From: Xenophilus sp. E41
Lineage (GTDB): Bacteria; Pseudomonadota; Gammaproteobacteria; Burkholderiales; Burkholderiaceae_C
Length of the DNA stretch: 64,000 nt
Assembly (NCBI RefSeq): GCF_003671765.1
Contig: NZ_QPIB01000036.1
Coordinates: 1-64,000, forward strand
Direction: 5' to 3'
Below the pieces are notes generated by a model. It searched no databases and was not told the DNA's origin. It saw only the letters and a program-made list of their open reading frames with translations. Each line of letters starts with the position of its first letter. Positions within the stretch are counted from its first letter, which is position 1. The translations under genes were made by a program, and so were the position numbers. Shown piece after piece: positions 31,657-42,711 of the stretch.

Positions 31657-32601
31657 ATGACTGAGCGCAACGAGGCGCTGCTGAACGCGCCGGAGGAGGG
31701 CGCCACCGCAGCCAACGAATCGGAGGAGGGCCGTGATGCCTTGCTGGCGGCGCTGGGCGAGCGCGTGCGCAGCCTGCGCGCGCGCCGCGGGCTGACCCGC
31801 AAGGCGGTGGCACTGGCGGCCGGCGTGTCGGAGCGGCACCTGGCCAACCTCGAGTACGGCATCGGCAACGCCTCCATCCTGGTGCTGCAGCAGGTGGCCG
31901 GCGCGCTGCACTGCTCGCTGGCCGAACTGGTGGGCGACGTCACCACCAGTTCGCCCGAATGGCTGCTGATCCGCGAGCTGCTGGAGCACCGCTCCGAGGC
32001 CGACCTGCGCCGCGTGCGCATCGCCATCGGCGAGCTGCTGGGCACCGCCGCCGTCGACCCGCTGCGCCACCGGCGCATCGCGCTCGTGGGCCTGCGCGGT
32101 GCGGGCAAATCCACGCTGGGGCAGATGCTGGCAGACGACCTGGAGCTGCCCTTCATCGAGCTCAGCCGCGAGATCGAGAAGTTCGCGGGCTGCAGCGTGC
32201 GCGAGATCCACGACCTGTACGGCACCAACGCCTACCGTCGCTACGAGCGCCGCGCGCTCGAGGAGGCGGTACAGATCTACGGCGAGGTGGTCATCGCCAC
32301 ACCGGGCGGCATCGTCTCCGACCCGGCCACCTTCAACGAGCTGCTCGCGCACTGCACCACCGTGTGGCTGCAGGCCGCCCCCGAGGAGCACATGGGCCGC
32401 GTGGCCGCCCAGGGCGACACCCGCCCCATGGCCGCCAGCCGCGAGGCGATGGACGACCTGCGCCGCATCCTCGACGGCCGCGCCGCCTTCTATTCGAAGG
32501 CCGACCTGCGCGTGGACACCAGCGGCAAGACCCTGCAGCAGGCCTTCGAGGCGCTGCGCACGACCGTCCGGACGGCCATGGACGCCGAAGCCGCGCGCTG
32601 A
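31657..32601 (+). CDS. boxR: BoxR/BzdR-type repressor (HTH plus shikimate-kinase-like domain)
   Basis: The 314-residue protein joins an N-terminal XRE helix-turn-helix (about residues 34-93, LTRKAVALAAGVSERHLANL) to a C-terminal shikimate-kinase-like domain with Walker A GLRGAGKST (about residues 145-153) and LPFIELSREIEKFAGCSVRE. This fusion is the hallmark of BzdR and BoxR, whose C-domain binds benzoyl-CoA and releases DNA. I prefer ATG 31657 over GTG 31642. It leads the box genes and is divergent from the ligase operon. Kinase activity is not expected. Confidence 0.94.
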   Translation: MTERNEALLNAPEEGATAANESEEGRDALLAALGERVRSLRARRGLTRKAVALAAGVSERHLANLEYGIGNASILVLQQVAGALHCSLAELVGDVTTSSPEWLLIRELLEHRSEADLRRVRIAIGELLGTAAVDPLRHRRIALVGLRGAGKSTLGQMLADDLELPFIELSREIEKFAGCSVREIHDLYGTNAYRRYERRALEEAVQIYGEVVIATPGGIVSDPATFNELLAHCTTVWLQAAPEEHMGRVAAQGDTRPMAASREAMDDLRRILDGRAAFYSKADLRVDTSGKTLQQAFEALRTTVRTAMDAEAAR

Positions 32602-32643
32602 CGGGCGCGGCAACCCACCGTCACACAAATTCCGGTGCGGGGG

Positions 32644-32672
32644 TTGACGCACCCGCAAACATGCATGATGAT
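32644..32672 (+). promoter_or_regulatory. Candidate boxCBA promoter
   Basis: TTGACG (32644-32649) and GATGAT (32667-32672) are separated by 17 bp in the gap between boxR and boxC. The -10 element is overlapped by the TGCA-N6-TGCA palindrome at 32662-32675, which would block RNA polymerase when a repressor is bound. Confidence 0.55.
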
Positions 32673-32698
32673 GCATGTCACGGATGAAGCAAAGTGCA
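32662..32698. promoter_or_regulatory. Tandem BoxR-type operators before boxC
   Basis: TGCA TGATGA TGCA (32662-32675) is followed by TGAA GCAAAG TGCA (32685-32698), whose centres are 23 bp apart, about two helical turns. The first is a perfect match to the TGCA-N6-TGCA site described for BzdR/BoxR. The second has one changed half-site. Confidence 0.7.
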
Positions 32699-32733
32699 TT
32701 TTGCTTCCGGTTCAGGCCCCCACAGGAGACTCC

Positions 32734-34407
32734 ATGAGCGACACCGCCCAGACGACCGGCCCGGCCGTCGACTACCGCACCGACCCGACCCAGTACCGCC
32801 ACTGGTCGATCAGCGTCGAAGGCCCCGTGGCCCGCCTGTCGCTGGACATCGCCGAGGACGGCGGCATCCGCCCGGGCTACAAGCTCAAGCTCAACAGCTA
32901 CGACCTGGGCGTGGACATCGAGCTCAACGACGCGCTCAACCGCATCCGCTTCGAGCACCCGCAGGTGCGCTCGGTCATCGTCACCAGCGCCAAGGACCGC
33001 ATCTTCTGTTCGGGCGCCAACATCTTCATGCTGGGCGTCTCCAGCCACGCCTGGAAGGTGAACTTCTGCAAGTTCACCAACGAGACGCGCAACGGCATCG
33101 AGGACTCGTCCAAGCACTCGGGCCTGAAGTTCCTCGCCGCCGTGAACGGCGCCTGCGCCGGTGGCGGCTACGAACTGGCGCTGGCCTGCGACGAGATCAT
33201 GCTGGTGGACGACCGCTCCTCCTCCGTCTCGCTGCCCGAGGTGCCGCTCCTGGGCGTGCTGCCCGGCACCGGCGGCCTGACGCGCGTGACCGACAAGCGC
33301 CACGTGCGCCACGACCTGGCCGACATCTTCTGCACCAGCGTCGAAGGCGTGCGCGGCCAGCGTGCGGTGGAATGGCGCCTGGTCGACGCGATCGCCAAGC
33401 CGGCGCAGTTCGCCGCCGCCGTGCAGGAGCGCGCTCTGAAGCTCGCCGAAGGCAGCGACCGCCCGGCCGACGCGAAGGGCGTCGCGCTGACCCGCATCGA
33501 GCGCGAGGACAGCGCCGATGGCCTGCGCTATGCGCACCTCGACGTGGCCATCGACCGCGCCAAGCGCACCGCCACGTTGACGCTGAAGGCGCCCCAAGGC
33601 GCGCAGCCGACCGACATCGCGGGCATCGAGGCCGCGGGCGCCGCCTGGTGGCCGCTCGCGCTGGCGCGCCAGCTCGACGACGCGATCCTGCACCTGCGCA
33701 CCAACGAGCTGGACATCGGCACCTGGCTGCTCAAGACGCGCGGCGACGCACAGGCCGTGCTGGCGGCCGATGCGCTGCTGCTGGCCCACCAGGACCATTG
33801 GTTCGTGCGCGAAACCCTCGGGGCCCTGCGCCGCAGCTTCGCGCGGCTGGATGTCTCCTCGCGCAGCCTGTTCGCGCTGGTCGACGAAGGCTCCTGCTTC
33901 GCGGGCCTTTTTGCCGAGCTCGCCTTCGCCGCCGATCGCACCTACATGCTGGCCCTGCCCGACGCGCCGGAGAAGGCGCCCAAGCTCGTGCTGGACGAAT
34001 TCAGCTTCGGACTGCTGCCCATGGTCAATGGCCAGAGCCGCCTGCAGCGCCGCTTCTATGAAGAGACCGCGCCGATGGAAGCCGCACGCGCCGCCGCCGG
34101 GAAGCCGGTCGACGCCGACGAGGCCGTGAAGCTGGGCCTGGTGACCATGGCCCCCGACGACATCGACTGGGACGACGAGCTGCGCATCGCCATCGAGGAG
34201 CGCGCCGCCATGTCGCCCGACGCCCTGACCGGCCTGGAAGCCAACCTGCGCTTCGCCAGCCAGGAGAACATGTTCACCCGCATCTTCGGCCGCCTCACCG
34301 CCTGGCAGAACTGGATCTTCCAGCGTCCCAACGCCGTCGGCGACAAGGGCGCGCTCAAGGTCTACGGCACGGGCCAGAAGGCTGGCTTCGACCTCAACCG
34401 CGTCTGA
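32734..34407 (+). CDS. boxC: 2,3-epoxybenzoyl-CoA dihydrolase
   Basis: The 557-residue enzyme of the crotonase superfamily opens 2,3-epoxybenzoyl-CoA with two waters to 3,4-dehydroadipyl-CoA semialdehyde and formate. The N-terminal half has the enoyl-CoA-hydratase fold (VTSAKDRIFCSGANIFMLGV, then VNGACAGGGYELALACDEIM near residues 131-150). The second half is a diverged crotonase-like module ending NWIFQRPNAVGDKGALKVYG. Length equals known BoxC. The ATG follows CAGGAG. It is followed by boxB after 57 bp. Confidence 0.96.
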   Translation: MSDTAQTTGPAVDYRTDPTQYRHWSISVEGPVARLSLDIAEDGGIRPGYKLKLNSYDLGVDIELNDALNRIRFEHPQVRSVIVTSAKDRIFCSGANIFMLGVSSHAWKVNFCKFTNETRNGIEDSSKHSGLKFLAAVNGACAGGGYELALACDEIMLVDDRSSSVSLPEVPLLGVLPGTGGLTRVTDKRHVRHDLADIFCTSVEGVRGQRAVEWRLVDAIAKPAQFAAAVQERALKLAEGSDRPADAKGVALTRIEREDSADGLRYAHLDVAIDRAKRTATLTLKAPQGAQPTDIAGIEAAGAAWWPLALARQLDDAILHLRTNELDIGTWLLKTRGDAQAVLAADALLLAHQDHWFVRETLGALRRSFARLDVSSRSLFALVDEGSCFAGLFAELAFAADRTYMLALPDAPEKAPKLVLDEFSFGLLPMVNGQSRLQRRFYEETAPMEAARAAAGKPVDADEAVKLGLVTMAPDDIDWDDELRIAIEERAAMSPDALTGLEANLRFASQENMFTRIFGRLTAWQNWIFQRPNAVGDKGALKVYGTGQKAGFDLNRV

Positions 34408-34464
34408 AAGCGGGCACTGGACCCGTACCCGTCTTCGCTCCCCCACCTTCGAGAGGACCGTTCC

Positions 34465-35892
<1,428 letters not shown>

Positions 35893-35897
35893 TCCGG

Positions 35898-35961
35898 TTT
35901 TTGAACAGAATAGGCCTGCAGCGCCCGATCCACGGGCGCGACCAGCTATCGAAAAGATAGC
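35898..35961 (+). repeat. GCTGCAGCGCCCG/AGCTAT-type repeat (copy C1)
   Basis: The element reads TTTTTGAACAGAATAGGCC, then TGCAGCGCCCG, ACGGGCGCGACCAGC and the terminal hairpin GCTATCGAAAAGATAGC. It matches the repeat at 62309 in the same order. It is placed between boxB and boxA, and AAGGAG starts right at its end, so the boxA ribosome binding site lies at the junction. Confidence 0.85.
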
Positions 35962-35974
35962 AAGGAGAGACACG

Positions 35975-37264
35975 ATGGACATGGCCGTGAACGTCGCCAG
36001 CGAAGGGGCGGTCATCCAGCAGCACCTGATCGACCCCGAGATCTGCATCCGCTGCAACACCTGCGAGGCCACCTGCCCGATCGGGGCCATCACGCACGAC
36101 GACCGCAACTACGTCGTCAAGGCCGACGTGTGCAACGGCTGCATGGCCTGCATCTCGCCCTGCCCGACGGGTTCGATCGACAACTGGCGCACGATGCCCA
36201 GGGCACGCGCCTATTCGATCGAGGAGCAGCTCACCTGGGACGAGCTGCCCGCCGAACTCACGCCCGAGCAGCTCGCCGAGGCGGGCGTACCGGCCGACGC
36301 CGAAGCCGCACCGCCTGCCGCCGCGCCGGCGCCCGTGGCCGAGGCCGAGCCCGGCACCGTGCCTTTCAATTCCGCGAGCTACGGCGCCACGCGCCCGCCC
36401 TGGTCGGCCGCGCATGCGTACACCAACCTGCATTCGCCCAAGAGCCCCGTCACCGCCACCGTGACCGGCAACTTCAATTGCACCGAGGCGGGCTTCGACA
36501 GCGAGACGCACCACGTCGTGCTCGACTTCGGGGCCATGCCCTTTCCGGTGCTCGAGGGCCAGTCCATCGGCATCATCCCGCCGGGCACCGACGCGCTGGG
36601 CCGCGCGCACCAGCCGCGCCAGTACTCGGTGGCCAGCGCCCGCAACGGCGAGCGGCCGGGCTACAACAACGTGTCGCTCACCGTGAAGCGCGTGACCGAG
36701 GACCACCAGGGCCAGCCCGTGCGCGGCATCTGCTCCAACTACGTGTGCGACCTCAAGGTCGGCGACACGGTGCAGGTGGTCGGCCCCTTCGGCAGCAGCT
36801 TCCTGATGCCCAACCACCCGAAGTCGCACATCGTGATGATCTGCACCGGCACCGGCAGCGCGCCGATGCGGGCCATGACGGAATGGCGCCGGCGTCTGAG
36901 GAAGAGCGGCAAGTTCGAGGGCGGCAAGCTGATGCTCTTCTTCGGCGCGCGCACCCAGCAGGAGCTGCCGTACTTCGGCCCGCTGCAGTCGCTGCCCAAG
37001 GACTTCATCGACATCAACCTCGCCTTCTCGCGCACGCCGGGCCAGCCCAAGACCTACGTGCAGGACCGCCTGCGCGAGCGTGCGGCCGACCTGGTCGCGC
37101 TGCTCAAGGACGGGGCCAGCCACTTCTACGTCTGCGGCCTCAAGAGCATGGAAGAGGGCGTGGTCATGGCGCTGCGCGACGTGGCCAACGAGGGCGGGCT
37201 CGACTGGGAGGCGGTCGCCGCGCAACTCAAGCGCGAAGGGCGCCTGCACCTCGAAACCTACTGA
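35975..37264 (+). CDS. boxA: Benzoyl-CoA 2,3-epoxidase, reductase component
   Basis: The 429-residue iron-sulfur flavoprotein passes electrons from NADPH to BoxB. Its N-terminus binds two [4Fe-4S] clusters: Cys24/27/30/34 ([12 protein letters not shown]) and Cys53/56/59/63 ([12 protein letters not shown]). A Pro/Ala-rich linker (about residues 105-130) precedes the ferredoxin-NADP reductase part with [32 protein letters not shown] and the end LHLETY. Length and order equal known BoxA. AAGGAG precedes the ATG. Confidence 0.96.
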   Translation: MDMAVNVASEGAVIQQHLIDPEICIRCNTCEATCPIGAITHDDRNYVVKADVCNGCMACISPCPTGSIDNWRTMPRARAYSIEEQLTWDELPAELTPEQLAEAGVPADAEAAPPAAAPAPVAEAEPGTVPFNSASYGATRPPWSAAHAYTNLHSPKSPVTATVTGNFNCTEAGFDSETHHVVLDFGAMPFPVLEGQSIGIIPPGTDALGRAHQPRQYSVASARNGERPGYNNVSLTVKRVTEDHQGQPVRGICSNYVCDLKVGDTVQVVGPFGSSFLMPNHPKSHIVMICTGTGSAPMRAMTEWRRRLRKSGKFEGGKLMLFFGARTQQELPYFGPLQSLPKDFIDINLAFSRTPGQPKTYVQDRLRERAADLVALLKDGASHFYVCGLKSMEEGVVMALRDVANEGGLDWEAVAAQLKREGRLHLETY

Positions 37265-37282
37265 TCCGGAACACGCTTCCCG

Positions 37283-37343
37283 CCCGTTCGGGCGGAGCTT
37301 GCCTGTCCTGCGCCTGTCGACGGGTCGAAGCCCTGCGCAACGC
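37283..37343. repeat. Degenerate half copy of palindrome D
   Basis: CCCGTTCGGGCGGAGCTTG and the following GTCGAAGCCCTGCGCAACGCG resemble the left half of the palindrome at 3900, with an insertion. It lies between boxA and the cupin gene and has no intact right arm. Confidence 0.5.
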
Positions 37344-37385
37344 GTCTCGCGCGTAGGATGCGTCGACCGCAGCAAGGTGCCACTC

Positions 37386-37679
37386 ATGCCCACGACCCCC
37401 CTGCCCACCTTCCTCGAGTTCGAAGCCGAGTCCCTGGCCGCCGGATTCGACGAGGTGCTCGAACGCGTCTGGCCACCGGGCGCCGTGCTCGACACGCACC
37501 GCCATCCCTTCGGCGTCTCGGCGCTGGTCGTGCAGGGCACGCTGTGGCTGGGCTGCGAAGGCGCGACGCGCGAGCTGCACGCGGGCGACCGCTTCACGCT
37601 CGATGCCGACGTGCCCCACGACGAGCGCTACGGCGACGAGGGCGCGACCTACTGGGTCGCGCGCAAGAACGCGACGTGA
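37386..37679 (+). CDS. Small cupin-domain protein
   Basis: The 97-residue protein is a single cupin barrel: WPPGAVLDTHRHPFGVSALV gives the first motif with two His, and LHAGDRFTLDADVPHDERYG the second. It could bind a metal and act as an isomerase or dioxygenase-type accessory, but such small cupins have many roles. Its stop overlaps the GTG start of the MaoC-type gene (GTGA), so the two are translationally coupled. They may be a downstream extension of the box operon, about 120 bp after boxA. Confidence 0.82.
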   Translation: MPTTPLPTFLEFEAESLAAGFDEVLERVWPPGAVLDTHRHPFGVSALVVQGTLWLGCEGATRELHAGDRFTLDADVPHDERYGDEGATYWVARKNAT

Positions 37680-38110
37680 AGTTCGCCGACTTCTTCGCCG
37701 GGCAGGTCATCGAGGCCGGGCCGCACGCCATCACGGAAGACGAGGTGGTCGGCTTCGCCCGCCAGTGGGACCCGCAGTGGTTCCACACGGACGCGCAGGC
37801 CGCGGCCGACGGCGTGTTCGGCGGCCTGATCGCCAGCGGCTGGCACACCTGCAGCATCGCCATGCGGCTGGCGGTGCAGGCCGCGCTCGAGGGGTCGGAG
37901 TCCTTCGCCTCGCCGGGCATCGACCACATCCGCTGGGCACGGCCGGTGCGCCCCGGCGATGCGCTGCGGCTGCGCGCCGAGGTGATCGAGGCGCGCCGCT
38001 CCGACACGCGCGCGCGCCTGGGCATCCTGCGCTGGCGCTGGCAGCTCTTCAACCAGCACCAGGCCGAGGTGCTCGACGCGATGGTGACCAGCCTGTTCCG
38101 GCTGCGCTGA
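37676..38110 (+). CDS. MaoC-type hotdog hydratase
   Basis: The 144-residue protein has the R-hydratase hotdog pattern: FARQWDPQWFHTDAQAAADG with the catalytic Asp and His, followed by FGGLIASGWHTCSIAMRL and IRWARPVRPGDALRLRAEV. MaoC-type enzymes hydrate 2-enoyl-CoA esters. GTG start at 37676 overlaps the cupin stop. A role in processing the dehydroadipyl-CoA formed downstream of BoxC is conceivable but unproven. Confidence 0.87.
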   Translation: MKFADFFAGQVIEAGPHAITEDEVVGFARQWDPQWFHTDAQAAADGVFGGLIASGWHTCSIAMRLAVQAALEGSESFASPGIDHIRWARPVRPGDALRLRAEVIEARRSDTRARLGILRWRWQLFNQHQAEVLDAMVTSLFRLR

Positions 38111-38127
38111 GGCGCGGCGAGGCCGGC

Positions 38128-39450
38128 TCAGCCGACGGCCGGCAGCACCTCGCCCCGGCATGCGCCGAAGCCGATGCGCGCCTGGCCCTCGCGCGCGCAC
38201 CAGCCGCGCAGGACCACCGTGTCGCCGTCCTCGAGGAAGGTGCGCGTCTCGCCCGTGGCGGGCAGCGCGATCGCCTGCGTGCCGCCCCGCGAGAGCTCGA
38301 CGATGGCGCCGGCCTCGCCCGGCGTCGGGCCGGAGATGGTGCCCGTGCCCAGCAGGTCGCCCGGCTGCAGGTTGCAGCCGCCCACCGTGTGCTGCGCCAC
38401 CATCTGCGCCAGCGTCCAGTACTGGTGCCGGAAGCTCGTGGCGGACAGGCGGTCGCCTGCATGGCCGGCGGCGCGGTGGCGCGGGCTCTGCAGCCGCACC
38501 TCGAGCTGCACGTCCACGCCGCCGTGTGCGCGGTTGGCCGGGCTGTCGAGATATGCCAGCGGCTGCGGCTCGTCGGCCGGCCGCTCGAAGGGCACGCGAT
38601 AGGGTGCCAGCGCCTCCATCGTCACGATCCAGGGCGAGACGCTGGTGCAGAAGTTCTTGCCCAGGAAGGGCCCGAGCGGCGCCATCTCCCAGAACTGGTG
38701 GTCGCGTGCCGACCAGTCGTTGAGCAGGCACATGCCGAAGATATGCGACTCGGCCTCGCCGATGCCGATGGGCCGGCCCTGCGCGTTGCCCGGGCCGACG
38801 TAGAAGCCCATCTCCAGCTCGTAGTCCAGCCGGCGGCAGGGGCCGTACTGCGGCGCGGCCGCACCCGGCGCCATCGCCTGGCCCATCGGGCGGTGGAAGG
38901 GCGTGCCGCTGGGCACCACGCTGGATGCGCGGCCGTGGTAGGCGATGGGCAGCCAGCGGAAGTTGGGCGTGAGCGGGTCGTCGGGCTTGAGCACCCGGCC
39001 CACGTTCACGGCATGGTGCACCGAGGTGTAGAAGTCGGTGTAGTCGCCGATGCGGCTGGGCAGGCCGAGCTCGGCCTGCGCCTGCGGCACGAGCGCGGCG
39101 CGCAACGCCTCGGTGGCCGGGCCCGTGGCACCGTCGACCAGGGCGTCGAAGAGCGCGAGCCGCAGCGCATGCCAGGCCTCGGGGCCCATCGCCATCAGCG
39201 CGTTGAGCGTGGGCTGCGACGCGGCCTGCAGCGCCTGGCCCGCAAGGCCGGTGAAGGCGCCGACCTGCGCAGCCGCCTGCAGGTCGATCACCTGGTCGCC
39301 CAGGGCCACGCCGCCGCGGAAGGCCTCCTGGCTGCCGGCGCGGCGGAACACGCCGAAGGGCAGGTTCTGGACCGGGAAGTCGCCGTCGGCCACGTTGGCC
39401 GAAGCGAGCCAGCTGCGCGCGTGCGCATCGTGGGTGCGATCGAGCGTCAT
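38128..39450 (-). CDS. fahA: Fumarylacetoacetase
   Basis: The 440-residue enzyme has the family blocks DYTDFYTSVHHAVNVGR (catalytic His region), YHGRASSVVPSGTPFHRPMG, LDYELEMGFYVGPGN (metal ligands) and LLNDWSARDHQFWEMAPLGP. The family splits 4-fumarylacetoacetate to fumarate and acetoacetate, the last step of tyrosine/homogentisate breakdown. No homogentisate dioxygenase or maleylacetoacetate isomerase is nearby. It is the last gene of the TetR-ABC transporter operon, 13 bp after the cyclase-family gene. Confidence 0.93.
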   Translation of the reverse strand: MTLDRTHDAHARSWLASANVADGDFPVQNLPFGVFRRAGSQEAFRGGVALGDQVIDLQAAAQVGAFTGLAGQALQAASQPTLNALMAMGPEAWHALRLALFDALVDGATGPATEALRAALVPQAQAELGLPSRIGDYTDFYTSVHHAVNVGRVLKPDDPLTPNFRWLPIAYHGRASSVVPSGTPFHRPMGQAMAPGAAAPQYGPCRRLDYELEMGFYVGPGNAQGRPIGIGEAESHIFGMCLLNDWSARDHQFWEMAPLGPFLGKNFCTSVSPWIVTMEALAPYRVPFERPADEPQPLAYLDSPANRAHGGVDVQLEVRLQSPRHRAAGHAGDRLSATSFRHQYWTLAQMVAQHTVGGCNLQPGDLLGTGTISGPTPGEAGAIVELSRGGTQAIALPATGETRTFLEDGDTVVLRGWCAREGQARIGFGACRGEVLPAVG

Positions 39451-39463
39451 CGAGGCCGTCCCC

Positions 39464-40270
39464 TCAGGCCGAGGCCATCAAGGCGTCGTCGAAGATCGCC
39501 ACGGCGCGCGTCCAGCCGGCCGATGCACCCCGGATCTTGTGCGGGAAGCAGCTGATGAAGAAGCCATGCGGCGGCAGCGCCTCGAGGTTGTGCAGCTTCT
39601 CGAGGTGGCAGTAGCCGATGTCGCGGCCGGCCTTGTGGCCTTCCCAGATCAGGCCGGCGTCCTGCGTCTCGCCGTATTTCTTCGCGGTGTGCACGAAAGG
39701 TGCGTCCCAGCTCCAGCCGTCGGTGCCGGTGAGGCGCACGCCGCGCTCCAGCAGGTACATGGTGGCCTCGTAGCCCATGCCGCAGCCGCTGGAGACGTAG
39801 TCGGGCTGCCCGTAGCGCTCGCCGGCGCGGGTGTTGACCACCACGATCTCCAGCGGCTTGAGCGTGTGGCCGACGCGCGCGAGCTCGGCCTCCACGTCGG
39901 CGGCCGTGACCACGTAGCCGTCGGCGAAATGGCGGAAGTCCAGCTTCACGCCCGGCTGGAAGCACCACTCCAGCGGCACCTGGTCGATGGCGATGGCGGG
40001 CTTCTTCTCGCCCAGCGCCTTGTCCATGGTGGAGTGGAAGTGGTAGGGCGCATCGAGGTGCGTGCCGTTGTGGGTGGACAGCTGCACCTGCTCCACCGCC
40101 CAGCCCTCGCCGTCGGGCAGGTCGGCCTTCTGCAGGCCGGGGAAGAAGGGCGTGATCTGCTCGACGGTGTTCTCGTGCGTGAAGTACTGGATCTTGGGCG
40201 CGAAGGGCGGCGGGTCGCTCAGCACGTCGTTCTCGAGGTAGATGGACAGGTCGACGAATCGGCGGGGCAT
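39464..40270 (-). CDS. Cyclase-family metal hydrolase (kynurenine-formamidase-like)
   Basis: The 268-residue protein carries the family metal motif HNGTHLDAPYHFHS (about residues 67-80), preceded by FVDLSIYLENDV and followed by DFRHFADGYVVTAADVEAEL and GTDGWSWDAPF. Family members include kynurenine formamidase KynB and isatin hydrolase, which open amide or lactone rings. No kynureninase gene is close, so another cyclic or amide substrate is likely. It shares an operon with fumarylacetoacetase and an ABC importer. Confidence 0.88.
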   Translation of the reverse strand: MPRRFVDLSIYLENDVLSDPPPFAPKIQYFTHENTVEQITPFFPGLQKADLPDGEGWAVEQVQLSTHNGTHLDAPYHFHSTMDKALGEKKPAIAIDQVPLEWCFQPGVKLDFRHFADGYVVTAADVEAELARVGHTLKPLEIVVVNTRAGERYGQPDYVSSGCGMGYEATMYLLERGVRLTGTDGWSWDAPFVHTAKKYGETQDAGLIWEGHKAGRDIGYCHLEKLHNLEALPPHGFFISCFPHKIRGASAGWTRAVAIFDDALMASA

Positions 40271-40304
40271 GGCAGGTCTCCTTGGGGTGTTCGTGGGGAT
40301 GGAT

Positions 40305-41084
40305 TCAAGGCCGCTGCCAGCGCAGCAGGCGGTGTTCGGCCCAGGCCAGCAGGCCGTTGCTGACGAAGCCGATCAGGCCCAGCAGCACGATGCCGGCGAA
40401 GAGCTCGCTGGCGCGGAAGGCGCGGGCCGCCAGCAGGATGGCCTGGCCCAGGCCGCCCTGCGAGGCGATCATCTCGCCCACCACCGCCACGATCAGCGCA
40501 ACGGTGAGGGCAAGGCGCATGCCGGCCAGGATGTCGGGCAGCGCATGCGGCAGGCCGATCTTGAAGATGAAGGCGGTGCGCGACAGCTGCAGGCAGCGCG
40601 TCACCTCGGCCAGCCGTGCATCGACGGTGGCCAGTCCGTGCACGGTGGCCAGCAGCACCGGCCACATGGCACCGAAGGCCACCACCGCCAGCACCATGCG
40701 CGGGCTCAGTCCGAAGATCGCGATGGCCAGCGGCAGCACCGCCGACGCGGGCAGCGGACGGACGAACTCCAGCATCGGCTGCAGCCAGTCGCGCGCCGTG
40801 GCCGAGGCGCCGATCAGCACGCCCAGCGCCACGCCGGCCAGCGAGGCCAGGAGCCAGCCCTGCAGCATGCGGCCGACGGTGTCCACGGTCCAGGCGGCCA
40901 GCTCGCCCTGGCCGTTGCCGCGCAGGTTGAAGCCTTCGGCCAGCGCGCCCCAGGTGGCCTGCGGCGTGGGCAGGAAGACGCGGCTCACCCAGCCCAGGTT
41001 GCTGGCCGCCCACCACAGCGCGATCACCGCGCCGAGCACCACGGCGGAGCCCAGCCAGCTCGCCGAAGTCGGGCGGTCGTTCAT
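40305..41084 (-). CDS. ABC transporter permease, NitT/TauT type (second)
   Basis: The 259-residue inner-membrane protein has six hydrophobic segments and the EAA loop of SsuC/TauC permeases (ATVDARLAEVTRCLQLSRTA, then FKIGLPHALPDILAGMRLAL). The ATG overlaps the stop of the other permease by ATGA, so the two form a heterodimeric channel. It belongs to the importer with the binding protein at 42712. Confidence 0.92.
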   Translation of the reverse strand: MNDRPTSASWLGSAVVLGAVIALWWAASNLGWVSRVFLPTPQATWGALAEGFNLRGNGQGELAAWTVDTVGRMLQGWLLASLAGVALGVLIGASATARDWLQPMLEFVRPLPASAVLPLAIAIFGLSPRMVLAVVAFGAMWPVLLATVHGLATVDARLAEVTRCLQLSRTAFIFKIGLPHALPDILAGMRLALTVALIVAVVGEMIASQGGLGQAILLAARAFRASELFAGIVLLGLIGFVSNGLLAWAEHRLLRWQRP

Positions 41085-41846
41085 GCGGCCCCCATCCGGC
41101 GGGCGACATGCCGCTGCAGCCGCAGCATGGCGGCGTTGACCGCATAGCCCACCACGCCGATCCAGCCCAGCCAGGCCAGCATCAGCGCCGGGTCGAAGCT
41201 CTGCTGCGCGATCATCATCGCGTAGCCCATGCCGTGCGGGTTGGCGGCGATCTCCACCGTCACCGCCACCACCAGCGCGATCGCCACGCCCAGGCGCAGC
41301 GCGACGAACAGGCGCGCCGCGATGGCCGGCAGCACGATCTTGAAGGCCCGCTCGCGCGCCGACAGGCCCAGCACGCGGCTCACCTCCAGCAGGCGCGGCT
41401 CCACCTGCCGCACGGCCGCCTGCACCAGCAGCATCAGCGGCCAGAAGGTGGCGAAGGCGACGATGGCCAGTTCCATGCGCACGCCGAAGCCGAACATCAG
41501 CATGGCCAGCGGGATCAGCGCGACCGAGGGCACGGTGCGCAGCAGCTCGGTCGTCATGAAGCCCATGCGCGCCGCGCGCGCCGACAGCCCCAGCGCGATG
41601 CCGCCGGCCAGCGCCAGCAGGCCGCCCAGGAGCAGGCCCAGCGCCGCGGTGCCGAGCGTGAAGGCGGTGGCCTGCCAGAGCGAGCCGTCCATCGCCGCGC
41701 CGACGAAGGCCCGCAGCGCGGCGCTGACGGGCGCCAGGCTGTCGCTGCCCAGGGCAGAGGCGCGGCGCGCGTAGAGCTCGAAGGCGGCCAGCAGCAGTGC
41801 CGGGATCGCCCAGGGCCGCAGGCGCAGCAGCAGCCCGCGTGCGCGC

Positions 41847-41854
<8 letters not shown>
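41081..41854 (-). CDS. ABC transporter permease, NitT/TauT type (first)
   Basis: The 257-residue permease has the EAA loop [20 protein letters not shown] followed by [20 protein letters not shown], as in SsuC-type proteins, and six membrane segments. It overlaps the ATPase gene by 8 bp upstream and the other permease gene by 4 bp downstream. Two distinct permeases indicate a heterodimeric transporter, less common than the homodimeric TauC type. Confidence 0.92.
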
Positions 41855-42656
<802 letters not shown>

Positions 42657-42658
42657 GG

Positions 42659-42690
42659 GACGGGCGCGGGCGGCTATGAAATCAGGAGCA
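42659..42690 (-). repeat. Half copy of repeat C upstream of the ATPase gene (C4)
   Basis: GACGGGCGCG (ends 42668) and GGCTATGAAATCAGGAGC match the right half of repeat C. The alternative upstream start of the ATPase gene would be encoded by this repeat. The same TATGAAATCAGGAGC block is found at 48706. Confidence 0.65.
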
Positions 42691-42711
42691 CCCATGGCCG
42701 GCAGCCGCGCT

